Of a DNA stretch of 64,000 bases, positions 47,588-57,089 are shown piece after piece; positions within the stretch are counted from its first letter, which is position 1; each line of letters opens with the position of its first letter. Location of the stretch: contig OX359249.1 of the NCBI GenBank assembly GCA_947179485.1, positions 2,418,001 to 2,482,000 of the forward strand, given 5' to 3'. The notes under the pieces are model-generated. The model was given only the letters and a program-made list of their open reading frames with translations. It was not told the DNA's origin and did not search any database. This stretch comes from Allacma fusca. Lineage: Eukaryota > Arthropoda > Collembola > Symphypleona > Sminthuridae. A program made the translations under genes and the position numbers.

Positions 47588-48554
47588 CAGAGATGCGCAG
47601 CCTTCGAAGGCTAGCCTTCCAAGAAGGCTTTTTTGAAGGCGGAAAGGTAACTTTCTTACCGTTGCAGAAGGAATGGAAGGATGGGGATACTTTTTTCTAA
47701 AGGCTGAAGGAAGCCTTCACAAAAACTAGCAATGAAGGATTGTGAAGGAAGGCTTCCTGAATATTAGCCCTCTAAGGCCGTGAAGGCTTCCAGGTACACG
47801 ACATATCTATAACGTGTAAGCATAGCATATGAAACGACATTTTGCTGCTCACGCAACAATGCAGCCAATTCGTGAACTCACAACTGAAAATGTGTGCCCG
47901 CCAGGGTTGGCAAGTGGCAAGAAATGACCTGGCCGTTATTGGTTAAAATCCGGTTCTTACCGGCTTGGTCCAATTGCTTGGGTTGGTATAAAATGGTCGT
48001 AATCAATATTATCCAAATAAATCCACTGTCCAATAAAAACCGGTTTTAACCAAAACGTACCACCGGCTTGGCTAATATTACGCATGCATGAACACAGGGT
48101 TGCCAAGTGGTCAGAAATGGCCTGGTTATTATTGGTTAAAATCCGGTTCTAACCGGCCCGGACCTGTTGTATAGTTTGGTATAAAATGGCTATAATTAAT
48201 ACTATCCGAATAAGTCCACTGTCCAATAAAAACCGGTTGTTACCATTTCATGCCACTGGCTTGGCCTTTATAGATAAAAGCCGGTTTTTTGCCAACCCTG
48301 GTGCCCGCTCTCTTCACTGCACTGAATCCTGCTGGTGCAAAAAGTTTTTAAGCGGGTTGTAGTTTAAAATTGAAGGAAGGCTCTTTTTAAAAAGAAGGCT
48401 GAAGGCAAAAACGAGTGTAAATATTTTGGAAGGAAGGGTGAAGGAAGGCAGATTTTTTAGAGGGCTTCATTCCGGGACATGTTGAAGGGGAAATTTTTAC
48501 TGAATTTTCGCCTTCGAAGGCTTGAAGGAAGGCTATTTCTTTTGCGCATCTCTG
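47588..48554. mobile_element. hAT-like element, GAAGG-rich, 967 bp, with nested MITE
   Basis: Starts CAGAGATGCGCA and ends TGCGCATCTCTG (exact inverse). It is flanked by an exact 8-bp duplication GTTGGAAT (47580-47587 and 48555-48562). The sub-terminal parts are rich in GAAGGCTT and GGAAGG. It carries the dimeric MITE at 47902-48300. The same family occurs as a partial copy at the window start. Confidence 0.93.
47902..48300. mobile_element. Dimeric hAT-type MITE (copy 2)
   Basis: Starts CAGGGTTGGCAAGTGGCAAG and ends GCCAACCCTG. It is flanked by an exact 8-bp duplication GTGCCCGC (47894-47901 and 48301-48308). It is the same family as 42647-43028 in the opposite orientation. It has the same two-unit layout, with a GCATGCAT centre and a near-terminal ACAGGGTTGCCAAGTGG repeated at the unit boundary (about 48102). 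Confidence 0.94.
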
Positions 48555-48746
48555 GTTGGAATTGTCTGTTTTAAAAAACTAACACCAGGTACTCTGTCCC
48601 GTATATTACTTATCGATATAACTGTGACTTTGTGAATTAGGTATAGTACTAATGATTTCGGATGCTTAAGTCGTTATTTAAACTTACGAACTCGTACGGG
48701 ATTTTATGTAAGAGTAACAAAGAGTCTGAGTTAAAAGGGTGCAGAA

Positions 48747-48839
48747 AAATGACGTCATGTTATGAATAGGGGACTGAGTACGTCATGCTAAATCATCCAC
48801 GGACAATAGGACTGACTGACTAAATGCATGACGTCATTT
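48747..48839. repeat. Inverted pair of TGACGTCA (CRE-like) sites
   Basis: AAATGACGTCATG (48747-48759) and its exact inverse CATGACGTCATTT (48827-48839) bracket about 67 bases. TGACGTCA is the consensus CREB/ATF binding site. No gene is adjacent, so a regulatory role is unproven. Confidence 0.6.
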
Positions 48840-49345
48840 GTGGCATATCCCTATGTCAAAGTGTTTTAGCCAATTTATGTGTTATTTGACGCATCAGTCA
48901 TTATAGTCAATCGGGTCGGTTAACGTGTCTATGAAACTCAAATATATAGGAATACGAAGGACCACCACAGAGTAAGCTGTGGACTTCAATTTAAATACAA
49001 GTGAAAGTTGTAAGCTTTGACTAGAGCTATCTTTAGCTTCGTGAGATTGCGATTATTTTCACTTGCAATCACTTTTACTACAAAATGAAAAAGTAAGAGA
49101 AATCAAAAGCACATACGTCTTTGATAAACTCTAAAAGCAATTTGATCTTTATTTCATTTCTACTATCAATCATAATATCATTTCATCCATTTGATTACAT
49201 TACGAATTACTAAATTAAAAATCATATTATTGCATTACTTTAAATTATTACATTTGGTTTGATAATCACTTTCATTTCATATCAATAGTACATTTTGCTA
49301 AATTTTAACAATCCAGACTAATTTACATTAAATGTGTACTTAAAT

Positions 49346-49625
49346 CAAAGGATACTAAAGTTCCACTACTCCTACAATACAGTTCAATGGATCGTTTTAA
49401 AGAGCATTTAATTCTAAACAAAACTGTCCGAAATTATATTATTATAATTACAATTATTATAAAAATTATCTTCATTAGTAATAAATGCTATTAATCTGAA
49501 TTACTTAAATATTACCCCATAAACCCAAAGGATACTAAAGTACCAATCCTCCGACTATACATTACAATGGCTTATTTTAAAGAGCATTTAATTCTACACA
49601 AAAATGTCCGAGATCATGCTCCTAT
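49346..49625. repeat. Tandem duplication, 180-bp unit, two copies
   Basis: AAAGGATACTAAAGT occurs at 49347 and again 180 bases later. AGAGCATTTAATTCTA and TGTCCGA follow in the same order in both. The copies are diverged, and the flanking AT-rich words suggest an old tandem array. Confidence 0.8.
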
Positions 49626-50149
49626 ACCTACAATTATAAATACTATTACTCTGCTCCAGTAACATTATGGTTCTCAGAAATATTTTGTCCACAGCATACA
49701 AAGTGAAACAAGCGACGAAGGGGCTTGTTTTCCACCCTTCCGCCAACGTTCAGATTTCAGATTGTGGATCTATACAGTTTGAAATTTGCATATTGTTTGT
49801 TTTTTGCAATTATGACGTTTTCATAAGAATGATTTCTTATACGTAACCACAGGTAGAGTGAGAGGTGACCAAGTCTCTGCTCCAAGTAACTGCTTCTTCG
49901 CTGAAATAAATTGTGAAATCTTGGTCAAAAGTTGGGTGAATTTGAATTTCCCGCTAAAATGTTGACAAATAGATACTTTTAAATTTCTGTTGGTATTATT
50001 TCAGCTTGTAGAGCATATCAGTAGCTTTTAAGTTATTAGCATTGAAAAAGAGCATCTGAGTCAAAACTTGTGATTTTTTGAGTCTCCAGTAGCCCCAGAA
50101 GCTGTTTTTTCAAATTTATGACCACCAGTGGTCAGGGATTTTAAAATTT

Positions 50150-50920
50150 TATATTTATTCAAAAATCGAAATTTTGGCAGCAGACTCAAATTAATTATCC
50201 TAAAATTAACATTGACCAGAATAGGAATTTATATCATATTATATTTAACATTTCGCTGATAATATTTGATGCGAAAATTAACATAGCGCCGTGTAACAAA
50301 CGTTCTCAAATATAACGTTGCCTTTTTTCCGAATTTACCCCAAATTCTACATTGTGTTGTATAAAAGATTATCCCAAATTATACATTCTGCTGTATACAA
50401 ATTTATAAAATTAACCTTGAGCTGTAATAGGAATCTATACCAAAAGTAACACTATTCTATGCAGGAATTTGTACCAAAAAACATTACGATGTTGGGTATA
50501 TATGCCAGAAATAACAATTTATCACAAAATTAACAATACACTGCGTAGGAATTTATCTTAAAATTACCATTAAGCCGAGTAACCAATAATCGCAAAATTA
50601 ACATTGTCCTTTTTTCGAATTTATTTTTTTGCATTGAGCTGTATGAAACTAGAAACTAGATCCCAAAACTAACCTAGAGCTGTATACGAATATATGCCAA
50701 AAGTAACACTATGTGGGAGTTTATCTCAAAATTAACATTGCACTGTACAGAAATTTGTACGAAAAGAATGTTACGATGTAAAGGTATATACTCCAGAAAT
50801 AACAATTATTAAATTAACCAAATTAACACTGCCGCGAAGGAATATATATCAAAATTAAAACGATGATAATCAGGATTTGATATAACAAGATTAACATTAC
50901 GCAGTATTATATTAACTGGA
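50150..50920. repeat. Degenerate tandem array (AAAATTAACATT…GGAATTTAT)
   Basis: Words such as AAAATTAACATTG, GCTGTATAGGAATTTAT, GTACCAAAA and CCAGAAATAACAATT recur many times at irregular spacing of roughly 40-50 bases. This is a much-decayed satellite with no coding content. Confidence 0.7.
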
Positions 50921-51057
50921 TTCACAATTTAGTATGATTTATTATTCTGTGGAATGGAAGTTAATATAATTAGAAGGAAAGTGATTCAGATGCATTTTGG
51001 GTTAAAATATAAATTATCTTTTATCTAGTTTCTCACTGTCCTAAGTCAATTTTGAAC

Positions 51058-51970
51058 CAGGGTTGCTGATTTTTTTGAAAAAAATCAAATAAATCAGATT
51101 TATTTTATTTAAATGGGATTTTTTTGATTTAAATTCAAAATTTTATCGTACGATACAATTTCCATACAAATTTTTGGATTTTAATTTTCCTAATAATAAT
51201 ATTCTGCATTGCTGACACCAATGAAACTTGAACAATTAATAAAACGTATTGAGAGAAAATTACAAAGGAAAGTCAACTACCTAATATGAAATAAAAAGCT
51301 GGTTAAAGGCCAATTCCAAAAATCAGCAGTATTTTTTATATTGTAACAATTTTGAATTAAGTTTTATCTTTGAAGCCAAACACTTTGTAGCAGATCTGCA
51401 TTCGAACCAAATATTTTCATATTTCTTATTTGGTTTGTATTTGAATTTCAAATACAACATTAATTGATATGTGAATTTGTATTCGGTTTTTTTATTCAAA
51501 TCAATTTTATAGGACTATTCGAATCCTCCAACCGAATCAGACAAAAAATTTGAATTTCATTTGATTTTCGAATAAAATTCCAGATTCGGTTCGAATTCGG
51601 TTTGGATTGTATTCGAAGTTGGTCTTACTTAAGAGTGCTAATCATCTAATTCACCCAACATTTTACTACTAATAGCATTAAGTTGGCCTTGCTGTAAATC
51701 TGATTTCTTCAACCAAGCTTTCAGGCACATGCAAAATTTTATTGTTACAGCAAGCATTGCTAATCTCTTTGAGGTAAGCAAGTCAGTACATGTGGAGAAT
51801 AAGCTTTTGACCAGAACACCAGTTACAGAAACCATCAAATATTTCCTAGTCATTTTTAAAAGATCCGGGAAAATAATAATCCATAAAAAGCAGAATTTAA
51901 GCAGTTACTTGAAAGTACTCCAATAACAGACAGAGCAACAAAGTGAAACAAACCTTCCATCACTCTAAAG
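51058..51970 (-). mobile_element. Truncated hAT element, 3' part
   Basis: CAGGGTTGCTGATTTTTTTG at 51058 looks like a hAT terminus. The adjoining sequence carries the end of a hAT transposase reading toward it (51638-51853, - strand), so 51058 would be the element's 3' end. The 5' part is missing, and copy B of another hAT-like element abuts at 51971. No target duplication can be tested. Confidence 0.5.
51638..51853 (-). pseudogene. hAT transposase C-terminal fragment
   Basis: The - frame ends at a stop at 51638. It reads LVKSLFSTCTDLLTSKR, then MCLKAWLKKSDL. The hAT dimerisation domain typically runs …ER-hydrophobic-FS…T..R…L…LK..L, so the order FST…LTSKR…CLKAWLK fits. Only about 60 residues remain; the rest of the gene is absent or unrecognisable. 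Confidence 0.65.
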
Positions 51971-52935
51971 CAGGGATGGATAACGTTATTCATAACGTTA
52001 TTGAATAACGTTATTATCGGAAAAAAGAGAAAACGGTTTACAGTAAAGAAAACGAAACGGAAAATATGTAATAACGTTAAGCTAAAATTAACCCAAAGGT
52101 TGGATTTGCAAAACCAAAAACGTAAACCATAACCGAAAATATAAACGTTATTTTCCGTTTTTACAAATCCCATGCATTGCCATCTTGTAAGCTCCAATAA
52201 AGCTTTAGGCTGATCTCAAATGAGACTATGAGACTCGTGAAACTCTTCAATTTCGTTTCACTTGAACTAATTCTTTTAACACGTGCTCTCCTTATGACAT
52301 ATATAGGAATGCATAGAAACTACAGAGTCATTCCTTATCAATTTACATTAGGTAATTATTTACACATTAAGTAAGTAACGGCCATCCTTGTTAGTGTTCA
52401 TTTGGTGAAACAAATCAATGGGATGAAAAAAGACGAGCGCAGTGACCGACTATTTAAAAATACAATCTTCGAGAAGACAAATAAAACCCGGTATTTAGTG
52501 GAATGCTGCGATTCAATAACACGCGGAACTTTTGCACCACACGTTTATTACAATTTTAATTGTTACATGTGTCGAGCTTAAATTTTGTCAGACAGAAGAA
52601 TGAGATCGACAGGTGAACTTCTGAAATGGATTCTGAGAGGCATTTATGCATTTGTATGCAGTTCTTATTATTGTTTTTCAATAAATAGGCAAGGCATTTA
52701 TGTTTCATTGATTAAAGCTAGAAAACATTATTTTTATAACCGTTTAACTGTATGTCGTGGAACCTTAATTTTGGAAAACTGTTTTTAACCGTTTAACAGA
52801 ATAGTAAGGAAGCCGTAACAGTTTATACCAATAACCGTAACTTCAGATAACGTAAACCATAACGTTAACGCAAATAATTCTGAGAGAAACGTTAAGGTAT
52901 TAACCAAAACCATATTTTTCGGTTTTCCATCACTG
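51971..52935. mobile_element. hAT-like element, copy B (empty-site copy)
   Basis: Reverse-orientation copy of the 44388-45556 element without the nested 167-bp MITE. Starts CAGGGATGGATAACG and ends TTTTCCATCACTG. The few sections compared by eye differ from copy A by isolated substitutions and one small indel near the terminus. The flanking 8-mers CTCTAAAG and CTCGAATC match at only 5 of 8 bases, which is odd for such a young copy. Confidence 0.85.
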
Positions 52936-53065
52936 CTCGAATCACCCTGTGAGATTGCTCCCCGCCAAAGCTATAACGTTATGCAAAATGTACTACAAAG
53001 CAGAGGAACTTGAAGGCAAAGTGGTCTGTCTAAAGAGACAAATTTGTGAAGACACATAATTATGC

Positions 53066-54025
53066 GACCAGTCCCGAAATAACACGGACAACGTTTGTGA
53101 CTCATTGTCAGTATTGTCCCGTTATGATCGCGACCACTTCAAAATCGTATCACACCGGGATTGAACCATTTAAAGTGGCAAAAAAACGGATAATCTGATG
53201 ACGAAATACAAATTGGTTTAAATGGAATGGTCTCACTGTGAAAATAATTTTGTCTGTCCCGACATTATTTACTGTCGCATCGGATTTAATTGGAATGTCA
53301 TCAAAGTAAAAGCGATTCTGGCTAAAACAAAAACTTGGTTAATATGATACTCACTTACTGACGTACCACTTCTAAAATATTGCCAAAGTCCTTCATATAC
53401 GAAGGGTGAGTTCGTGTGACAACGAGTTCACATGCATAAAGGTTATAGTTTATGAAAGGAACAATAATTTTTATGTTCCACAGAAAGTTACGATAATCTC
53501 GGAACACAATTATGCGTCCCGATCCCGTCCCAAAATAACACTGACAATATTTGAGTGCACTGTCCCGTTGCAAACAAAAATGCTGCAAAATCCCATCATT
53601 CTAATAGAGCATCATTCAAAGGGATAACTCTCGGTAATTGGAACCGTCGTTAAATATTTTGTGACAAAAATAACCTCATAGAATAACCACAATGGCATAT
53701 AGGTATGTTTTGTTGATCAGAGTGAAAATTGCGCGAACCCAATTTTACAATCGGCAAAGTAGACTGCTTGGTTTCAAAATTGAAAGAAAAATGGAATCCA
53801 GTCAAATCGGACGGGACAGTACAGAATGTCGGGTAAAACATAATTATCTGCACAGTCAGACCATTCCACTTTAACCAATTTGAATTTCCTTATAAGATTA
53901 AACGTCTTGAATTTGTTATTTTAAATGGTTCTCTTTCAGAATAATAGGAATTTGGAGTGGTCGCATGAAGGACGAGACAATTCTGGGACTCAAATATTGT
54001 CCCAGTGTTATTTCGAGACTGGACC
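53066..54025. repeat. Foldback repeat, arms about 240 bp
   Basis: The left arm runs GACCAGTCCCGAAATAACAC … CAAATTGGTTTAAATGGAATGG … CCCGACATT. The right arm, reverse-complemented, gives the same blocks in the same order. The centre (53303-53785) contains further GTCCCG..AATAACACTGACAA words. Related sequence recurs at about 62.75-63.17 and 63.87-64.0 kb. It is probably an old DNA element; no terminus is firm. Confidence 0.65.
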
Positions 54026-54630
54026 AGTTTACTTATTCTTAGAGTTCTTCTTGCAACCTGACATTTTATGACGGTCCGACTTGTATACTTGTTGGATCTA
54101 ATATCAAGACATTCAAGACATCACTTCGAAAACATTTCAATAAATGAATGCTCGAAATTACTTAACTCCCGCTTGGAGGAAGACTAATTTAATAAATTTA
54201 GGTTTCTTGAGGGCTGCCGCGAAGTTAAATTCAACTACAGTAGGATTTCGAAGGGAAATTTTTTGACTACACAACATGACCTGATTAAAATAGTAATAAA
54301 TGGGTACTTTACTACTTTAATCCGGTCTTTTTATGAAGTCACAAAAAAATCACTCCGAACCAATCCTTGGTTGGCACGCGGATCAAAGGTTTCTTTATGA
54401 GAATCGCATCTTCAATTTTCCAGAAAGACGGATGAAGGAAAACCACGGCTTGGATACCCGGAAAGTCAATTGCGACATTTGTAGCTGTCCTAATTCCCCA
54501 GCAATGGCCATAAATACCGAAAGCCGTGATCACTTGGTCCTTGTAGTGATTCTGATTAGCTTGTTTTTTTGGGTTGCTGTTAGTTTGTTCAAGTAGAAAA
54601 TGCTCTTTATGTGGAATCTCTGATTGCTAT
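54026..54630. other. Left flank of the gypsy insertion
   Basis: Unremarkable AT-rich DNA. An 87-codon + frame at 54333-54596 has no recognised motif and overlaps a 64-codon frame on the other strand. Confidence 0.5.
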
Positions 54631-54634
54631 ATAC

Positions 54635-55146
54635 TGTAAGGAACTGTTTAAATGGGCTCAATACTAAATTCCTGTACAATCCTATTATATAGCAGTCATT
54701 GAATAACATCGCAAGGTTTATGAAGCACTCTGTATAACAAGACACAACGCTATCTTTATTCAAACTGAATGAATCAACATATTACAAGCAGTAGTATTTT
54801 AATTAGAGCTGAGTATGGACATATGAAACCAATACTAGTAATTGAGTATCTCAATTATATTGTATAACTATAATTATTATTCCGGACCAACTAGGCATCC
54901 CAGTCAGCTTCCCATTTTATGAGTTCGAGAATCACGAACTCTCAAACGAGACTGAAGCTATCAAAAGCTGTGTTTCTGCTTTTATAGCTTTTCCAGGAAA
55001 TACTGATTGGCTATGCCTTGCTGTCCAATGAATCTGATTATTCCTAAACTGATCACTTTAACTAATTTATAATAACAAGTTATTTATAAATACATTCTCT
55101 ATTCACTCCAACGCACTTAACCATAGTAATAGTAAAATATTTTACA
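54635..55146 (-). repeat. 3' LTR of the gypsy element
   Basis: 512 bp, TGTAA…TTACA ends. On the element strand it supplies the polyadenylation signal AATAAA (54755-54760). It matches the 5' LTR except for one base at 54707. Confidence 0.97.
54755..54760 (-). terminator. LTR polyadenylation signal AATAAA
   Basis: AATAAA on the element strand in the 3' LTR, about 190 bases downstream of the equivalent initiator. It is the only such hexamer in that part of the LTR, and would define the 3' end of the retroelement RNA. Confidence 0.6.
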
Positions 55147-55149
55147 CAG

Positions 55150-55157
55150 CTCTCCCT
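55150..55157 (-). promoter_or_regulatory. Polypurine tract candidate
   Basis: AGGGAGAG on the element strand, followed by CTG and then the 3' LTR. It is short and separated from the LTR by three bases, but it is in the expected place for priming plus-strand DNA synthesis. Confidence 0.55.
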
Positions 55158-55181
55158 AAAAATAAAAATGTTAACATTGAT

Positions 55182-56402
55182 TCAAATAGTAAAATCTGCA
55201 TAAAATTTTGGTTGGTAAGGGAAATGGAGCTTTAAGGTATCATGGTTCCACCAAATAATTCTGCTTGAAGTTTTTGGTGTTTCTTTACACCTACGCCACT
55301 GAAGTCTTTTTGACCGTTTTGTCTCTTCCTTCAAATTCACGGGGCGAACCAATAAATCTTCAGTCAAAGTGGCAACCATATACTCTTTCACCGGACCACC
55401 ATCTTTAATGGATATAGTCATATGAAAATCAGGGTTGCCCTTTTCTACCTGGATCATTGTACAGGGGTCCTTCAATATCCTTACGAGGTCGCTGACCATT
55501 TTAATGAAAACGGGATCACCAGGGTCATAATCAACTACATCAGATGGTACCACTAATGGTAGCAAGCCATCATCCTGATCTTCTTCATCATCTGTATCAT
55601 CAATAGTAATCGTCAAAGGTAGTTCACCAACAATTGAAGCATTCTCCATCGGATCAACTACATCAGAGGGTACCATTAATGGTAGCAAGCCATCATCCCG
55701 ATCTTCTTCATCGTCTGTACTATCAATAGTAAGCGTCAAAGGTAGTTCACCCACAATCGGAACATTCTCCATTGGATCATTCTCCATCGGTTTCTTCTTT
55801 ACAGTAATTACCAAAGATGTGGAAGGCTCCTTACTAACATACGCCTGGTCTAACAATACCACTTTTGGTACTGGTGGACACGGAATGTAAGAAGAACTGC
55901 TAGGCTTCAGTACCTTAATCTTCTTCTTTGGGATGCAATATTTAATTTCAGCGATCTTCTTATTCGTCTCAACCATTTTAAATGACTTGAACTTAATTCC
56001 AGCCAATTTCGCAGCTTCCGATTTCTTAGCATCAGCCTCAACTCTAATCTGCTCCACGTACTGACTCATTGCTGCCTCCCGTTTCATAGCATGGCAAGCT
56101 GCAGACCTACAACGTTGCCTACGCAACTGGGACGGTTTTACTTTCTTGCCATTCTTAAACGTAGAATTATCTCTGGGATGGTTGAGGCATCCTCCTCTAT
56201 ATAAACTCCTAGCTCGCTCCTTCAGCTCGGATTTTACTACACACAAATTATTATTTTTCAAATTAATTTCTATTTTACTTAAATAATCAAGAATATACTT
56301 AACCCTACATATGATAATACCCAGCTCTAATTTATACACTGTTTCAAAGAGTACCTGCAGCAGTTTTCTCTGGGATTGCAAAGTCCGTAACAACAAATGG
56401 CT
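55182..56402 (-). CDS. Third ORF of the gypsy element, unknown function
   Basis: Open from 56402 to a stop at 55184-55182, in the position where env lies in some relatives. I do not recognise it. There is no signal peptide, no transmembrane segment and no Cys pattern of an envelope. Numbering from the TTG at 56396: an AT-rich N-terminus; a basic block with CRSAACHAMKREA at about 96-108; basic KKKIKVLK; then an acidic 41-residue unit (PMEN…VGELPLT…TDDEED…DDGLLPL…VPSDVVD) present twice (55533-55778 in DNA, exact 123-base period); then a Trp-containing C-terminus. The first in-frame ATG is at 56087 (301 residues), but see the possible intron at 56237-56354. The acidic-basic make-up suggests an intracellular, perhaps nuclear or RNP-associated, accessory protein; this is inference. 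Confidence 0.75.
   Translation of the reverse strand, partial: SHLLLRTLQSQRKLLQVLFETVYKLELGIIICRVKYILDYLSKIEINLKNNNLCVVKSELKERARSLYRGGCLNHPRDNSTFKNGKKVKPSQLRRQRCRSAACHAMKREAAMSQYVEQIRVEADAKKSEAAKLAGIKFKSFKMVETNKKIAEIKYCIPKKKIKVLKPSSSSYIPCPPVPKVVLLDQAYVSKEPSTSLVITVKKKPMENDPMENVPIVGELPLTLTIDSTDDEEDRDDGLLPLMVPSDVVDPMENASIVGELPLTITIDDTDDEEDQDDGLLPLVVPSDVVDYDPGDPVFIKMVSDLVRILKDPCTMIQVEKGNPDFHMTISIKDGGPVKEYMVATLTEDLLVRPVNLKEETKRSKRLQWRRCKETPKTSSRIIWWNHDTLKLHFPYQPKFYADFTI
56237..56354 (-). other. Possible 118-bp intron giving the third ORF an ATG
   Basis: An ATG at 56406 opens a 17-codon frame (to 56355) followed by GTACTC. An acceptor TTTGTGTAG ends at 56237, and removing the interval joins the short frame to the third ORF in phase at 56236. 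The removed part is AT-rich and encodes the least protein-like part of that ORF. The donor is not a consensus one, so this is a hypothesis. Confidence 0.4.
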
Positions 56403-56406
56403 TCAT

Positions 56407-57089
56407 TTTTCAAAAGATAGAAAATTCCGATGTAGAGAAAATAACAATACTGTTCACTCTTCCTTACGCAATCAGTAACTAAGCATCATTAATCCCACTG
56501 TATGAATGGCAATTAATCATTGTTCATCTATTGAGCTTGATATATGAAATTATTTATCGATTCACAAGATTGCAGATTGTTAGAATTAACACAATGATAT
56601 TGTCATGCAACCATAGTAACCAGCATTTCATGTTATCTTTCGAATAAAATTACTATATGGCTAGCTATCAGTTAGTTTCGGAGTCGCCACTACCCACTTC
56701 CATAGATGGGCGTATGAATTAGCACGTAGTGCATCACTCCCTCACAAATACAGCAGAACGATTACATGCTTGTAAAAGAAACGCTATAAGGATGTAGAAT
56801 TTTATATCATTGAAATTTGAAAATGAAATGATCCATATCCAAGTCAATTATTTTAATTGAAATTCCTGAAATATAAATGTAATTAACATAATTTTACCAA
56901 TATCGCTGAATTTCCGTACTTTCTCAGTAATATATTAAGACAGTCGTTTTTCGGCTTCCAATCATGCAACACATATATGCAATACAATCATTCACATGTA
57001 CTCTCTCTGCTCCATTCATTCCTACATCTTATCTCATTCGCCGCCTACTTCTTCGACAACGTACACATTTCACACCAACTGAGTATATT
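56407..57089 (-). other. Gap between integrase and third ORF
   Basis: 683 bases with no meaningful open frame on the element strand. It could hold splice or leader signals for the third ORF; none stands out. Confidence 0.6.

Larger units (their letters stand above)
48563..51057. other. Intergenic with old tandem repeats
   Basis: Apart from the CRE-like pair, the 180-bp duplication and the decayed array listed separately, this is AT-rich sequence with no coding block. Confidence 0.55.

Noticed and set aside
51856-52197. 113-codon - frame, similar to a 66-codon + frame at 45324-45524
   Set aside because: The similarity arises because both lie in copies A and B of the same hAT-like element. 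The frames start and stop at different places and show no transposase motif.
55182-56396. Envelope gene in the third ORF
   Set aside because: No signal peptide, transmembrane segment, Cys pattern or cleavage site; the composition is basic then acidic, so env is not supported.
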